Shown here: positions 36,701 to 46,959 of the stretch, one piece after another | Numbering within the stretch: the stretch's first letter is position 1 | Layout of the letters: the number at the start of each line of letters is the position of its first letter | Source: Chrysogorgia sp. JL179-B06 | Taxonomy: Eukaryota > Cnidaria > Anthozoa > Scleralcyonacea > Chrysogorgiidae | Length of the DNA stretch: 64,000 nt | Direction of reading: 5' to 3' | NCBI GenBank assembly: GCA_035772405.1 | Contig: JAYKKM010000439.1 | Span: 522,001-586,000, forward strand | Notes under the pieces: generated by a model | The model's database searches: none | What the model saw: only the letters and a program-made list of their open reading frames with translations | What the model was told of the DNA's origin: nothing | Program-made: the position numbers and the translations under genes

Positions 36701-39700
36701 ATCAATCATGTGATGGTCATGCAGAGGTATATGATCAATCATGTGATGGTCATGCAGAGGTATACAATCAATCATGTGATGGTTATGCAGAGGTATACAA
36801 TCAATCATGTGATGGTCATGCAGAGGTATACAATCAATCATGTGATGGTTATGCAGAGGTATACAATCAATCATGTGATGGTCATGCAGAGGCATACGAT
36901 CAATCATGTGATGGTCATGCAGAGGTATACGATCAATCATGTGATGGTCATGCAGAGGTATACAATCAATCATGTGATGGTCATCCAGAGGTATATGATC
37001 AATCATGTGATGGTCATGCAGAGGTAATACAATCAATCATGTGATGGTCATGCAGAGGTAATACAATCAATCATGTGATGGTCATGCAGAGGTATATGAT
37101 CAATCATGTGATGGTCATCCAGAGGTATACAATCAATCATGTGATGGTCATCCAGAGGTATACGATCAATCATGTGATGGTCATGCAATTGGTGTCAACA
37201 TCAATTCATACTAGGAAATGCATTGATTTCTTGCCAAACACTTAACATTCATGCAAGAGTCTGCGGTAGCACCCCCGATAGCCCCGCGATTCCTGACCAT
37301 ACGCTGTATGGAACCGCACCTAATTGGGCACAGTGTCCTGAACCAATTCAACCTTTGGAGGGTGTAGCTCTGTCGGAGAGGGTTTTACGCTAATAGCTGA
37401 GGAACAGTTTACAGGACCCAGAGATCCACAAAGACGGGAGCGGTCTCATAGGTAGAGCAGCCCCAGGCGAGCCTAAACTCCCCAACTAACTTGTTACAAT
37501 GTTGCCGAGAATTACCCTCTCCTGACCAGAACTACTGTCACACATAAAGTGGAGAAAAAAAACTTACCGTATAATAACAAATTACCCCTACTACAGCCTA
37601 CCGCCTGCACAATGCCTGCAGGGAACCAAACAAGGCCCGACCTTGAAGTTTGATCCCAAACCAGAGCCACATCAAGCTAGAGGATGGAGATGACTGGGAC
37701 ATTTCCTATGGAGGATTGCCTAGGAGCATTGCTGTGAAGAGAATATAGCTGCGAACATGCACAAGAACAGACGACATTTAAGTTGATGGGACAACAAAAG
37801 AGATTGCACACAGTAAACACATGCAGCAGAACAGGAGACAAAAAAGCATTTTAGTTATCACCCAGGATAGCTGGGGAGCAGACCAGTTCTACTGGCGCGA
37901 TTATACACACTAACAGTAAAATATCACCCGGAGTAGCCGAGCAGCAACATTACTTTATACACAGTAAACACACGCGCAACAAAACAAGAGACAAACATAT
38001 ATTAAATTAAGTCACCCAGAATAGCCGGGGAACAAACCAGATGTACTGGCGCGATTGTACACACACTAACATTAAAATAGTAGCCAAAACAGCGGACCAG
38101 AAGCACTGGCGCGACGGTACACTAATGTTAATGGATACATAGACAACACAAACAGCAGAACAAGAGACAAACACAAAGGAAGTCACCCAGAATAGCCGGG
38201 GAATAAACCAGATGTACTGGCGCGATTGTACACACACTAACATTAAAATAGTAGCTAAGCAGCGAACCACATTTACTGGTGCGATGGAGCAAACACATGC
38301 AGCAGAACAGGAGACAAACATAAAATAAGTTAGCCCGCAGATGAAAGCAAATACTGGCAGCTGCCGATAATATGCAAGCAAAGACATAGCGCAAATAACG
38401 ATAAACAACGTTGCAGAATATACGTACCCGCACAAGCGCTAGCAGCAGTTGAACCGGATGACCCCCCACACGACTGAGCAACAGCAGGGAGCACAAATAG
38501 AGTCCCCCAACGACTGTACGGCGGTGTTGCCCAGTACGGACCCGGATGACCCCCCACACGACTGAGCAACAGCAGGGAGCACAAATAGAGTCCCCCAACG
38601 ACTGTACGGCGGTGTTGCCCAGTACGGACCCAGAGGACCCCCACACGACTGAGCAACAGCAGGGAGCACAAATACAGTCCCCCAACGACTGTACGGCGAC
38701 GTTGCCCAGTACAGACCCGCACTAGCAGCTAGCCAGCAAGCAACAGCTGAATGAAAGCAAAGTAGCACAGTCCGAAGCACGGGAGCACAATAATGAGCTA
38801 TGTAAGATGAGGGTTGGGTGGGCGGGAACGAAGGATCGTGTTCGACGGACAGCGCACGAATAAGCCCTGAAGTGGATGACCGTCAGATGCCACGAGTTTT
38901 TCATTGACATAAGGCATTCAGTGCACACAACCTGAATACCTATAGGGTCCCAAGGGACCACAAGACCGGCAGCACACTTACTTTGCATGATGTTAATTAT
39001 TTTTATTGCATAAAGCCATATAATCATCACTATTTTATTCTAGTTTTGTCAGATCTGTATTATTTCAATTTATTTACCAAAAGGGAAAGTCTGTTGTTAG
39101 CTAGCTTAAAAGCATTTCATGGATATTTTTGAACTAGGTTAAGGTCTGAGTAAGAATATCAAATAATTACATAGGAATGACATGGGATCTACCCACATAA
39201 TTATGTTCACCATCCCCTAAATCAGGCAGACACCACAGGGCTCATAATTACAAATAGCTGACATACAAATTAACATGACAAAATGAAATACAGTACGACG
39301 TAGCATACAATGTCATGCAACTTATAATATAAACTGATGTCCATATAAACAGGACCATAACGGAATTATTATTCAATTTATTTTCCTCTCAATTTGTCCA
39401 CTGTAAATCATTTCCTACAAATAATAATAATCTGAGCATGAACATAAAATGCAAACATTGTTTCAACACAGGCAATTACTGTGTTATTATTAAGTTTAAT
39501 TTTATGTAACCATATTACATCATTGGAGTATTATGACCCAGAAGATCCGCGAACATGGAAATCGATTTGCCCAAAATGCAATTCTGTTCGCAGTCTAATT
39601 GGTATCCAACGCTGCTGCGTCTATATACATGTAACAACTAGAAACTCTTGAACATGCAGGAACATTCTTAAAACTATTTAATTTTTACTTTAATTAAATT

Positions 39701-42700
39701 AATTCTGGGACCGCAATAATTGGCGTATGCTGTTGTGGCCACCCTGCCACTTTCATTATGTAACTATAGAGTTGGCGAAGCATAATAAATAAATATTTGT
39801 TTACTATTTGGTTGAAAAAGTTTAAAATATATAATAATTACTAAAATACCTGGAATAGTGTTGCCTTGTTCTGGGTGGGTTTTTTCATATTTAGAGTCTA
39901 AATATGGAAATTAAGCCAGCAGTAATGCTTCTAAAAGCACCCAGAATAATATTATAATAGTGTAGTAGTGTTCACAAACAAGGAACAACACCATATATAC
40001 CAGGTATTTTAGATTTGATTATACTTTTTAAACTTTTATGATCAAATAAGGTTCCATAAACGTAATAATAGCACACATACTTTGCCTGGCCTGTCTGTTT
40101 CAAGCTGCAAATAATACTCTGCTCATGCACAGACAGTAATAGCAAAGCTCACATATGACGTCAGTATTCACGTTTGTCTGAGTTTATAATTTATTGTTGT
40201 TTATTTTTGCATTCTCTGCAACGTAAATAGAAAATGGCTATTTAGGAATCCCTTGAGTTGAGATTCAAATTTGGTTTGTTTGAGTTTTGGTCTATAAATA
40301 GTAACTGTGCTCTTTGCTATTCCTGATCCCCAGCTCTCAAAATGATTTTTCCTATACAAAGTGACTTGGAATTAACAGAATGACAAAAACACAGTTTTAA
40401 AAATAAATTGAATAATAAAATAATTATAACTCAGTTATTGCAAAATATTATGATTTGTCAGTGTCTGCAAGAATCATTTGTGTCCCTTTTCGTGTCTAGA
40501 TGAAATAATTGATCTGCTTCCCACTCAGTAATCACAATATTTACCTTAACCTTGTGTACTATACAGTAGTTCATCTATTTGAATCAGACTGTGCTGGATT
40601 CATATTGACATGGCTTCTAAGTTAAAGATACAGCAAACAATAGCCAACAAGAAATAAACGGCTGACAACCTCACGTTTCATATAAAAAATAAGAATCCTG
40701 AATTCAAGACACAGCCCTAACAATAATACTAACCGATCTAACCATAGTTAATACTCTTATGATGTTTTATTTTAGAAATAAAAGCTGTCAGATTTTAATT
40801 TCGAATTTTACTACTGATAGTCTATGTGACGTCATTCGGGAATTATATGAAACGTTACGGCCTGGATCATTTATCACATAATGTAAACATACAAGGCCGT
40901 ACTCAGTAAATTTTAATTACAGGGAGGAGGTGTAAGCTTGCTTCAACCGACTGACGCACGAGCTTGTGCCGACTACATCCTATTGATTGAAGCTTGTCAA
41001 AATATTGTCTTTCCGTTGTGTGCCTAATACTGCCTACTAAAATGACCCTGCTCAGCTGGTGATCAATGGTTTATTAGTCCTACGTTAATAACGCACTCTC
41101 AATACGGAATGAAAACATGATGACATTTTAATAAATTTATGTCTTTGGTGTTCTCTCGTTAAATACATTTACATATATTAGATTTGTGTTCGAAATTAAT
41201 TTAAACTGATAAGTGCTAAAAGTTAATGATTCTTCTTGTCCGTGTTAAATCGAACACATCTAAAATATAACTTCTGCCGCGGACTAAAATGTAACTTCTG
41301 CCGATTGAAACTCATAAAAAGGTTTTTGGAGGTGTCGCACCCCCTACACCTCCCAGCTAACACATAACGTTGTGAAATCACTTGAAGCTTGTCTTTAATG
41401 TTTTGTTTCATGAGCTGTAGCAATTACAAAGTTTGGAAAGATATACATGATTTTCTTGTGTACAACTTGCTACGTCATAGATCAGCTCATTTAAATATCA
41501 CACAATTCTAAATATCTCAAGAACTGAGTGAAATATGGAAGAGCTGTAAGTTGTTATTCCTCGTTGTTTTAAGAGTTTTACAAATAAGATAAACTTAATT
41601 TTCGATTCATTTGTACTTTAAACTGTGAAAAAATACGTGTCCAAACAGCTCCCCTTACTTCCATGAGATCACGTAAAAAATTGTTATGTTCTGGTAGAGC
41701 TCATGAGTCATGAGCTCATATACGACTCGAGCTCGTGGTATAATTGTTAAATATGCATTAAGTAGTCTATTGATTAATTGAATCAATATAACGGTTACCT
41801 TGGAATCCGTCGAGCCAGAGACGTTTAATCTCGAATATCCCTCAGAACTATCTTCGCACGAGGACTTGTAAAAGTCCTATGGCCCTATAAGTCTTCCACA
41901 AATCCCAATCGGCTGTTGGGGATATTTATTCGCTAATATCCCTAATGACATGCGATAACCAAAGTTATACTTTAGTTTTACTTTATAAAAATCAGCCATT
42001 TTCAGTCCGTTCCCACTCTCTAATCAGGCTGGCGTGTAAACCCTGTTTTCGTAATAACGAGGCACAGCTAGGATAGGTTGTTACTTGACCTGTTCCTGTT
42101 CAATCTTTTTCTGTCTCTTTGTATTGAATCATGCATTATTGACGATAATAATTGAGGTTTCTGCTGCGAGACTGAGAGCTGATCAATTTGTGTTCAGTTT
42201 AGTCCCATCCCAAAACGTATTTCGTTATTTTAAAGTTTCATTTCTAATGGTTACCGACATCAATTAGGCCTACTTCTACTTGAGATCTGCAGCTGTATAT
42301 TGACAATAACAATTACTTATTTTTGTTTATTGAAACAGATATTTGATGGAAATAATGATCGATACGAAGTTCCAGTAGAGACACCTGTCGTAACAAAAAA
42401 GAGTCCACAGCAAGACTATCTTGTCAGTTTTACACATTATCCTTTTGGCTTTGCTGTCACAAGAAAGTCAACTGGACGAGTTATTTTCAATTCAACAGCT
42501 GGTGGTATGGTGTTTGAAGATCAGTTTCTTCAACTCTCTACTTTCTTACCATCCAATGTTATTTATGGACTTGGTGAACATGTAGAAGGGTTTCAACTGA
42601 ACACAAGTTGGTCTAGATTGACACTTTTTGCCCGAGATGGTGGAACGCCTGTTGGAGGAACCAACTTGTATGGTGTTCATCCATTTTATTTCAATATCGA

Positions 42701-44594
42701 GCCAGATGGTAATGCCAATGGAGTGTTTTTATTAAATAGCAATGCCATGGAAATCATCCTACAGCCAACACCAGCTCTGACATATCGTACTATTGGTGGT
42801 ATATTGGATTTCTATATATTTCTTGGCCCTGAACCTGATTCAGTTATTCAACAGTATACAGAAGTTATTGGACGTCCTTTCTTACCACCTTATTGGTCCT
42901 TAGGATTTCATCTATGTCGTTGGGGTTATGAAACATCAAATCATACAAAAGCAATTGCTGATAGAATGCGAAAGTGTGGTATACCACAGGATGTTCAATG
43001 GAATGATATCGACTATATGAAAGATCACCTTGATTTTACAGTTGATTCTCAAAGATTTGCTGGGTTACCAAATCTTGTTAATGACCTTCATCAAAATAAT
43101 CAACACTATATCCCAATCGTGGATCCAGGGATATCCAACGCAGACATAAATTATTCTCCTTACAGTGATGGCCTTAAAGTTGGTGCTTTTGTGATGAGAC
43201 CAGATACAGACAGTCCTCTTGTTGGTCGTGTCTGGCCTGGTAATACTGTCTTTCCTGACTATTTTAATGTAAAAACAATCCAATACTGGCAAGAACAAAT
43301 ACAAAGTTTCCATGACAAAGTGAAGCATGATGGACTGTGGATAGATATGAATGAACCCTCTAACTTCGTAGATGGCTCTATTAATGGTTGTCCTTCATCC
43401 AAATATGAAACACCACCATATGAACCACATGTAGGCGGAGGTCATTTAACTTCTAAGACGATATGTATGGGTGCCAGACAAGCAAGTGGTATTCATTATA
43501 ACCTTCATAGTTTATATGGCCATTCTGAATTGATTGCTTCATCAAAGGCTCTCCAGAATATCCTAAAAAGAAGAACATTGGTTATCTCTCGTTCTACATT
43601 TCCAAGCAGTGGGAAATATGGTGGACATTGGCTTGGTGATAACAACAGTCAATGGCCAGACCTTCGTTTGTCAATACCAGGTGTACTTAATTTTAACCTA
43701 TTTGGTATTCCTTTGGTTGGTGCAGATATCTGTGGATTTAATGGTAATACTCAAAAGGATCTCTGCAGTCGATGGACGCAACTTGGGGCATTTTATCCTT
43801 TCTCAAGAAATCATAATACCAAAGGCGCGATTCCTCAAGATCCTCCTTCATTAGGAGACGATGTTGTCGATATAGCTCGTAAAGTGTTATTACTTCGCTA
43901 CAGTTTGTTACCATATCTCTATACGTTGTTCTTTAATGCTCATACCCAAGGAACCACTGTTGCAAGGTCTCTTATGTTTGAATACCCAAAGGACTCCAAA
44001 ACCTATTCTATTTCTAATCAATTTTTATGGGGTCCAGCATTAATGATTTCCCCAGCGGTAATGGAAAATTCGAATGTTGTAAGTGCATATTTTCCCAATG
44101 ACTTGTGGTATGATTTCTACACAGGGAATGCTCTTGAAGGTCATGGACAATATATCTATTTGGATACTCCTATGGATAAAATCAATTTGCATATTCGAGC
44201 AGGGTATATACTTCCAATGCAACAACCAGCGACCACCACAGCTGAGAGCCGACAAAATCCATTTTCCCTTGTTGTTGCTCTAAGTTCATCTGGAGATGCT
44301 GCTGGGGAACTGTACCTTGACGATGGAGAGAGCTTGGATGTTGGTGACGAATACACACTAGTCAATTTGAATGTCAAATCCAGCACTCTCGTCTCGTCGC
44401 CAAGTAAAGCAGGGTATACACCTTCAGTGCAACTTACTTCCGTTACCGTACTTGGAGTTATGTCAAAACCTGGGAACGTTTCTGTCGATGGAACATCAAT
44501 CACTACTTTCAGTTATGATACATCGTCAAAGGTTTTACAAGTGAAATCATTGCACTTGAAGTTTGTCAAATTGTTTAAAATAGCATGGAAATGA
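33394..44594 (+). CDS. GAA: GH31 alpha-glucosidase with trefoil domain (lysosomal GAA-like), two coding exons
   Basis: Gene-level entry: exons 33394-33759 and 42339-44594 give 873 residues. The enzyme would release glucose from alpha-1,4-glucans (glycogen or maltose) in the lysosome or outside the cell. It has a signal peptide (residues 1-18), a P-type trefoil with six Cys (21, 32, 43, 48, 49, 68), a beta-sandwich, and a GH31 barrel. The nucleophile is D458 in DGLWIDMNEPSNF and the acid/base is D556 in GHWLGDN. The 98-residue spacing equals that of human GAA (D518/D616). HLCRWGYE and VQWNDIDYM are also conserved. A single GH31 unit and no membrane anchor favour GAA over sucrase-isomaltase or MGAM, although HWLGDN is more like those. 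The gene symbol is a closest-family label. Confidence 0.88.
33858..34090 (-). pseudogene. LINE C-terminal fragment in the GH31 intron
   Basis: The minus-strand frame 34090-33908 reads DKRSRLRWYGHVKRKEEDEF and RIVRGAQG, the usual C-terminal tail of RTE-like LINE polyproteins. It is cut off on its upstream side exactly where the 33-bp satellite begins. Confidence 0.65.
34092..37187. repeat. 33-bp satellite in the GH31 intron, open on both strands
   Basis: About 94 units of TCATGTGATGGTCATGCAGA followed by GGTATACAATCAA. Variants are CCAG, ACAG and GGAG for GCAG, GATCAA for AATCAA, a 3-base insertion (GGTATAATATGATCAA), and a 1-base insertion (GGTAATACAATC) that becomes frequent after 36060. 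Because 33 and 36 are multiples of three, both strands stay open for over 540 codons (34429-36063 plus, 36072-34423 minus). Each unit reads as 11 residues, MVMQRYTINHV on plus and MIDCIPLHDHH on minus. I treat these as repeat artefacts. Confidence 0.92.
37188..37859. other. GH31 intron, unique sequence
   Basis: No coding signal recognised. It may be part of the same unclassified element as the repeats to the right, but I cannot show it. Confidence 0.35.
37860..38740. repeat. Degenerate ~180-bp repeats followed by three 88-bp tandem repeats
   Basis: AGATGTACTGGCGCGATTGT and flanking blocks recur at about 37885, 38040 and 38212. Three near-identical units of 87-88 bp, with CCCCCAACGACTGTACGGCG, start at about 38502, 38590 and 38677. 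They contain CACACGACTGAGCAACAGCA. The overlapping minus-strand frames (38007-38780) are low-complexity, Cys-rich and unsupported. It resembles the untranslated end of a retroelement of unknown class. Confidence 0.6.
38741..39701. other. GH31 intron without a recognised gene
   Basis: Unique, AT-rich after 39000. Nothing supportable found on either strand. Confidence 0.4.
39702..39800 (+). mobile_element. LINE 3' tail (GCAATAATTGGC type)
   Basis: GACCGCAATAATTGGC, GCTGTTGTGGCCACCCTGCC and an AATAAATAAATA tail match the 3' end at 17340-17385, with a different terminal repeat. Confidence 0.55.
39841..40012. mobile_element. 172-bp MITE
   Basis: The termini CTAAAATACCTGG and CCAGGTATTTTAG are inverted. 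Inner inverted pieces GTGTTG, CCTTGTT and TTCTGGGTG pair with AACAAGG, CAACAC and CACCCAGAA. The centre holds the palindrome CATATTTAGAGTCTAAATATG less its ends. No ORF. Confidence 0.75.
40013..41387. other. GH31 intron without a recognised gene
   Basis: AT-rich unique sequence. A minus-strand frame at 41423-41223 is short and unrecognised. I see nothing else. Confidence 0.4.
41388..41620. mobile_element. Half copy of the AAAGTGCC-family MITE (copy 4)
   Basis: TTGTGTACAACTTGCTACGT, CTAAATATCTCAAGAACTGA and TAAACTTAATTTTCGATTCA match the right arm of 3140-3315. The inverted partner is missing. The end reads TTGTACTTTAA where other copies have TTGGCACTTTAA. Confidence 0.75.
42339..44594 (+). 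CDS. GAA: GH31 gene exon 2: whole catalytic domain in one exon
   Basis: Acceptor TTGAAACAG at 42330-42338, then IFDGNNDRYEVPVETP in phase 0. It encodes 751 residues without interruption and ends with TGA at 44592-44594. The frame is open 39 bases upstream of the acceptor (an ATG at 42300), but that stretch is intron. The exon holds both catalytic aspartates (codons at 43344 and 43638). A 2.26-kb exon for a gene that is usually split into many exons suggests intron loss. Confidence 0.9.
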   Translation: MFDGNNDRYEVPVETPVVTKKSPQQDYLVSFTHYPFGFAVTRKSTGRVIFNSTAGGMVFEDQFLQLSTFLPSNVIYGLGEHVEGFQLNTSWSRLTLFARDGGTPVGGTNLYGVHPFYFNIEPDGNANGVFLLNSNAMEIILQPTPALTYRTIGGILDFYIFLGPEPDSVIQQYTEVIGRPFLPPYWSLGFHLCRWGYETSNHTKAIADRMRKCGIPQDVQWNDIDYMKDHLDFTVDSQRFAGLPNLVNDLHQNNQHYIPIVDPGISNADINYSPYSDGLKVGAFVMRPDTDSPLVGRVWPGNTVFPDYFNVKTIQYWQEQIQSFHDKVKHDGLWIDMNEPSNFVDGSINGCPSSKYETPPYEPHVGGGHLTSKTICMGARQASGIHYNLHSLYGHSELIASSKALQNILKRRTLVISRSTFPSSGKYGGHWLGDNNSQWPDLRLSIPGVLNFNLFGIPLVGADICGFNGNTQKDLCSRWTQLGAFYPFSRNHNTKGAIPQDPPSLGDDVVDIARKVLLLRYSLLPYLYTLFFNAHTQGTTVARSLMFEYPKDSKTYSISNQFLWGPALMISPAVMENSNVVSAYFPNDLWYDFYTGNALEGHGQYIYLDTPMDKINLHIRAGYILPMQQPATTTAESRQNPFSLVVALSSSGDAAGELYLDDGESLDVGDEYTLVNLNVKSSTLVSSPSKAGYTPSVQLTSVTVLGVMSKPGNVSVDGTSITTFSYDTSSKVLQVKSLHLKFVKLFKIAWK

Positions 44595-44869
44595 GCGACA
44601 AACGTTTCAAAATTTTGTTTCTATAAGACATTGTATTGGTCATATAGTCAAACGGATACTCGACATTTGAAATATTGCATGCGTATTTGTGATTATTTAT
44701 TTAATACAGCTGAGCTGTTGTCTCAATCTTTGTTATTAACTTGTTCAAACATTACATTTATCTGAATTAAATTCGTCGTTTAAAACGAAATGTCGCATTA
44801 ACGTCATAACGTGTCGACTAAACGAAAAACCAAACTAAATATATAGGTTAGTTACCGAAACCAAGGTAG
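44595..44869 (+). other. Probable 3' UTR and downstream DNA of the GH31 gene
   Basis: No clear AATAAA within the first 150 bases; only TTTAATAC-type variants. The 40-bp satellite begins about 275 bases past the stop codon. Confidence 0.4.
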
Positions 44870-45372
44870 CAACGTTGGTTATTCACTATAAGGAGCGTAG
44901 TGCTGAGGTAGCTAGCAACGTTTGTTATTATATTCACTAAGGAGTGTAGTGCTGAGGTACTGTAGCTATGTTGGTTATCCGCCATGGAGTGTAGTGCTGA
45001 GGCAGCTATGTTAGTTATTCACAAAGGAGTGTAGTGCTAAGGTAGCTATGTTGGTTATTCACTAAGAAGCGTAGTGCTGAGGTAGCTACGTTAGTTATTA
45101 TATTCACTAAGAAGTGTAGTACTGAGGTAGCTACGTTGGTTATTATATTCACTAAGGAGTCGAGTATAGTGTTGAGGTAGCTACATTGGTTATTATATTC
45201 ACTAAGAAGCGTAGTGCTGAGGTAGCTATGTTTGTTATTCACTAAGGAGTCGAGTATATAGTGCTGAGGTAGTGCTGAGGTATAGCTACTGTATGTTTGT
45301 TATTCACTAAGGAGTGAGTATAGTGCTGAGGTAGCTACATTGGTTACTATATTCACTAAGAAGCGTACAGTA
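44870..45372. repeat. 40-bp satellite, diverged left edge
   Basis: About 11 irregular units with GTAGCTATGTTGGTTATTCA and GTGTAGTGCTGAG words. Units vary from about 34 to 60 bp through TATATT or CGAGTATA insertions. This looser form is typical of an array edge. Confidence 0.85.
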
Positions 45373-45582
45373 CTCAGAAATAACCTAACCAAAAACGCGT
45401 TCCGAACGCGTTCCAAACGCGTTCCAAATTGCGTCCGGAACGCGTTCTAGTTTTCAGGCTATACGTCATGTCGTGATCAGTTCGGCCATATCCGGGAATT
45501 GTCGTCACTTTCCGATTCGTAGCGTCATCTTGTTTCATATCGTCGCTCCGCCATATTTACTGAATACAAGAGATATTTTACG

Positions 45583-45879
45583 ATGACAAAGCTTTTATTA
45601 TATGCAAGAAAAAGAGTAATTTCTTTGAGATCTGCTGGAGTAAAGATTCCAAAAATAAAAGATACTCTAATCGAGGAAGGAATTAAAATCTCAAGATCAG
45701 CAATTTATCTTTTTCTTTTGCGATATCGAATGAGTGGTCAATTGAACGATGCTCCTCGCAGTGGTCGAAAGCCAAAACTGACAGAAGAACATATCAAATT
45801 TATATACGAATATGACTCAGATCGCCGGTTATCCAGGCGAAACAAATTATGGACAAAACCTCTTCAAGTTCCTCCATAA
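45583..45879 (+). CDS. Transposase-like helix-turn-helix protein fragment
   Basis: 98 codons. Residues 5-70 resemble the paired-type N-terminal DNA-binding domain of Tc1/mariner-like transposases: a helix (YARKRVISLRSAGVKIPKI), a second helix (ISRSAIYLFLLRYRMSG), and the GRPxK-like linker APRSGRKPKLTEEHIKFI. The frame then runs out in RRNKLWTKPLQVPP with no catalytic domain. It sits just inside the left subterminal repeats, so it is probably the remnant of the host element's transposase. It is too short to be functional alone. Confidence 0.6.
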   Translation: MTKLLLYARKRVISLRSAGVKIPKIKDTLIEEGIKISRSAIYLFLLRYRMSGQLNDAPRSGRKPKLTEEHIKFIYEYDSDRRLSRRNKLWTKPLQVPP

Positions 45880-46099
45880 TTTGTTTGACCGTGCCGCGGT
45901 TTGGTTTTCGAACTCTTGTTTGGTTCACGAGCTCTTGCGCATTGCTGACCGCCACAGCTTGTGATACGAGTAGTTTCGCTACAACCTTAAGTCGTTTCGC
46001 TACACTACCGTATACACGAGTCTAATATGAATTATGTTTTGCTTCGTCCGAACATAAGCATGTAAACATGTCAATCAAAAACGGCCGACGATATCACGA

Positions 46100-46315
46100 T
46101 AGTATAAAGTTAAAAAGTAGAGTGCTGCGTAGACAGTGTTTTGGATATAATAGCAAAGTGAAAAGGTGGTAAACTGCCAATAATTTTAGTGACGAAAAAC
46201 TGACGTTTCGAGCGGAGCCCTTCATCAGAGTAAGACGTCCGCTCGAAACGTCAGTATTTCGTTACTAAAAATCTTCGCAGTTTACCACCTTTTCACTTTG
46301 CTAGTATAAAGTTAA
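46100..46315. mobile_element. Hairpin element flanked by a 14-bp direct repeat
   Basis: TAGTATAAAGTTAA occurs at 46100-46113 and 46302-46315. Between them, 46149-46303 is an inverted repeat with arms of about 70 bp (TAGCAAAGTGAAAAGGTGGT and GACGTTTCGAGCGGA pair with their complements). Confidence 0.7.
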
Positions 46316-46959
46316 TTTTTAGTGTTAGTTTAATTTTTTCCACGTTGATAATATCGTTTGCTAAAATTTGCTTTGCTCGCTTGCAAAAGATGCAACCGCA
46401 ATGTACACAAGTGGCGGATGAGTGCTTGAAAACAATAAGTGATGATCTGGTAATAAAAATAATTGCCCAGCAGATAATTCTCAGGAACGCCATATTAAAA
46501 CACGGGTTGAACATTTTAAGAAAATTTATTTAGACTAACGTTTTTGAGATCTAGTTTAGCTTTTCCAAGCTTCAATTCAGCACGTTGAAACTTTCGGAAC
46601 GCGGATAAGGATTCATTGCTTTTATATCTTTTAATTCATAAAGATGTTGCCGCGTGCCATTATAAACTTTACCCCGCGCTAGCCAATAGTCTATTCGCTC
46701 TCAATTTCTATGAGATGATAGATGACTCGGCCTTCGCCTTCGCCTTCGCCTTCGCCATCGTCATTTATCACATCATGATAGAAATCTCGAGCTCATAATC
46801 TTTAAATATAAATTCGCCATCGACATAAAGGAACGCAGGCTTTGGGTACGAGATTGATTACATATTTATCAGAGCATATTTCAAGATCAAAATTCAGAAT
46901 AATTTCCAACTGACATGAAACCAAAACGAAACATAAACGTAGATGTAAACTCATATTAG

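Noticed and set aside
37860..38780. Cys-rich proteins on the minus strand (38007-38780)
   Set aside because: The frames overlap tandem repeats, and the same repeat is translated in three frames. No recognisable domain.
42300..42338. ATG at 42300 as the true start of a separate glucosidase
   Set aside because: A strong acceptor at 42338 and phase-0 continuity with the trefoil exon show that 42300-42338 is intron. A start there would lack the signal peptide and trefoil.
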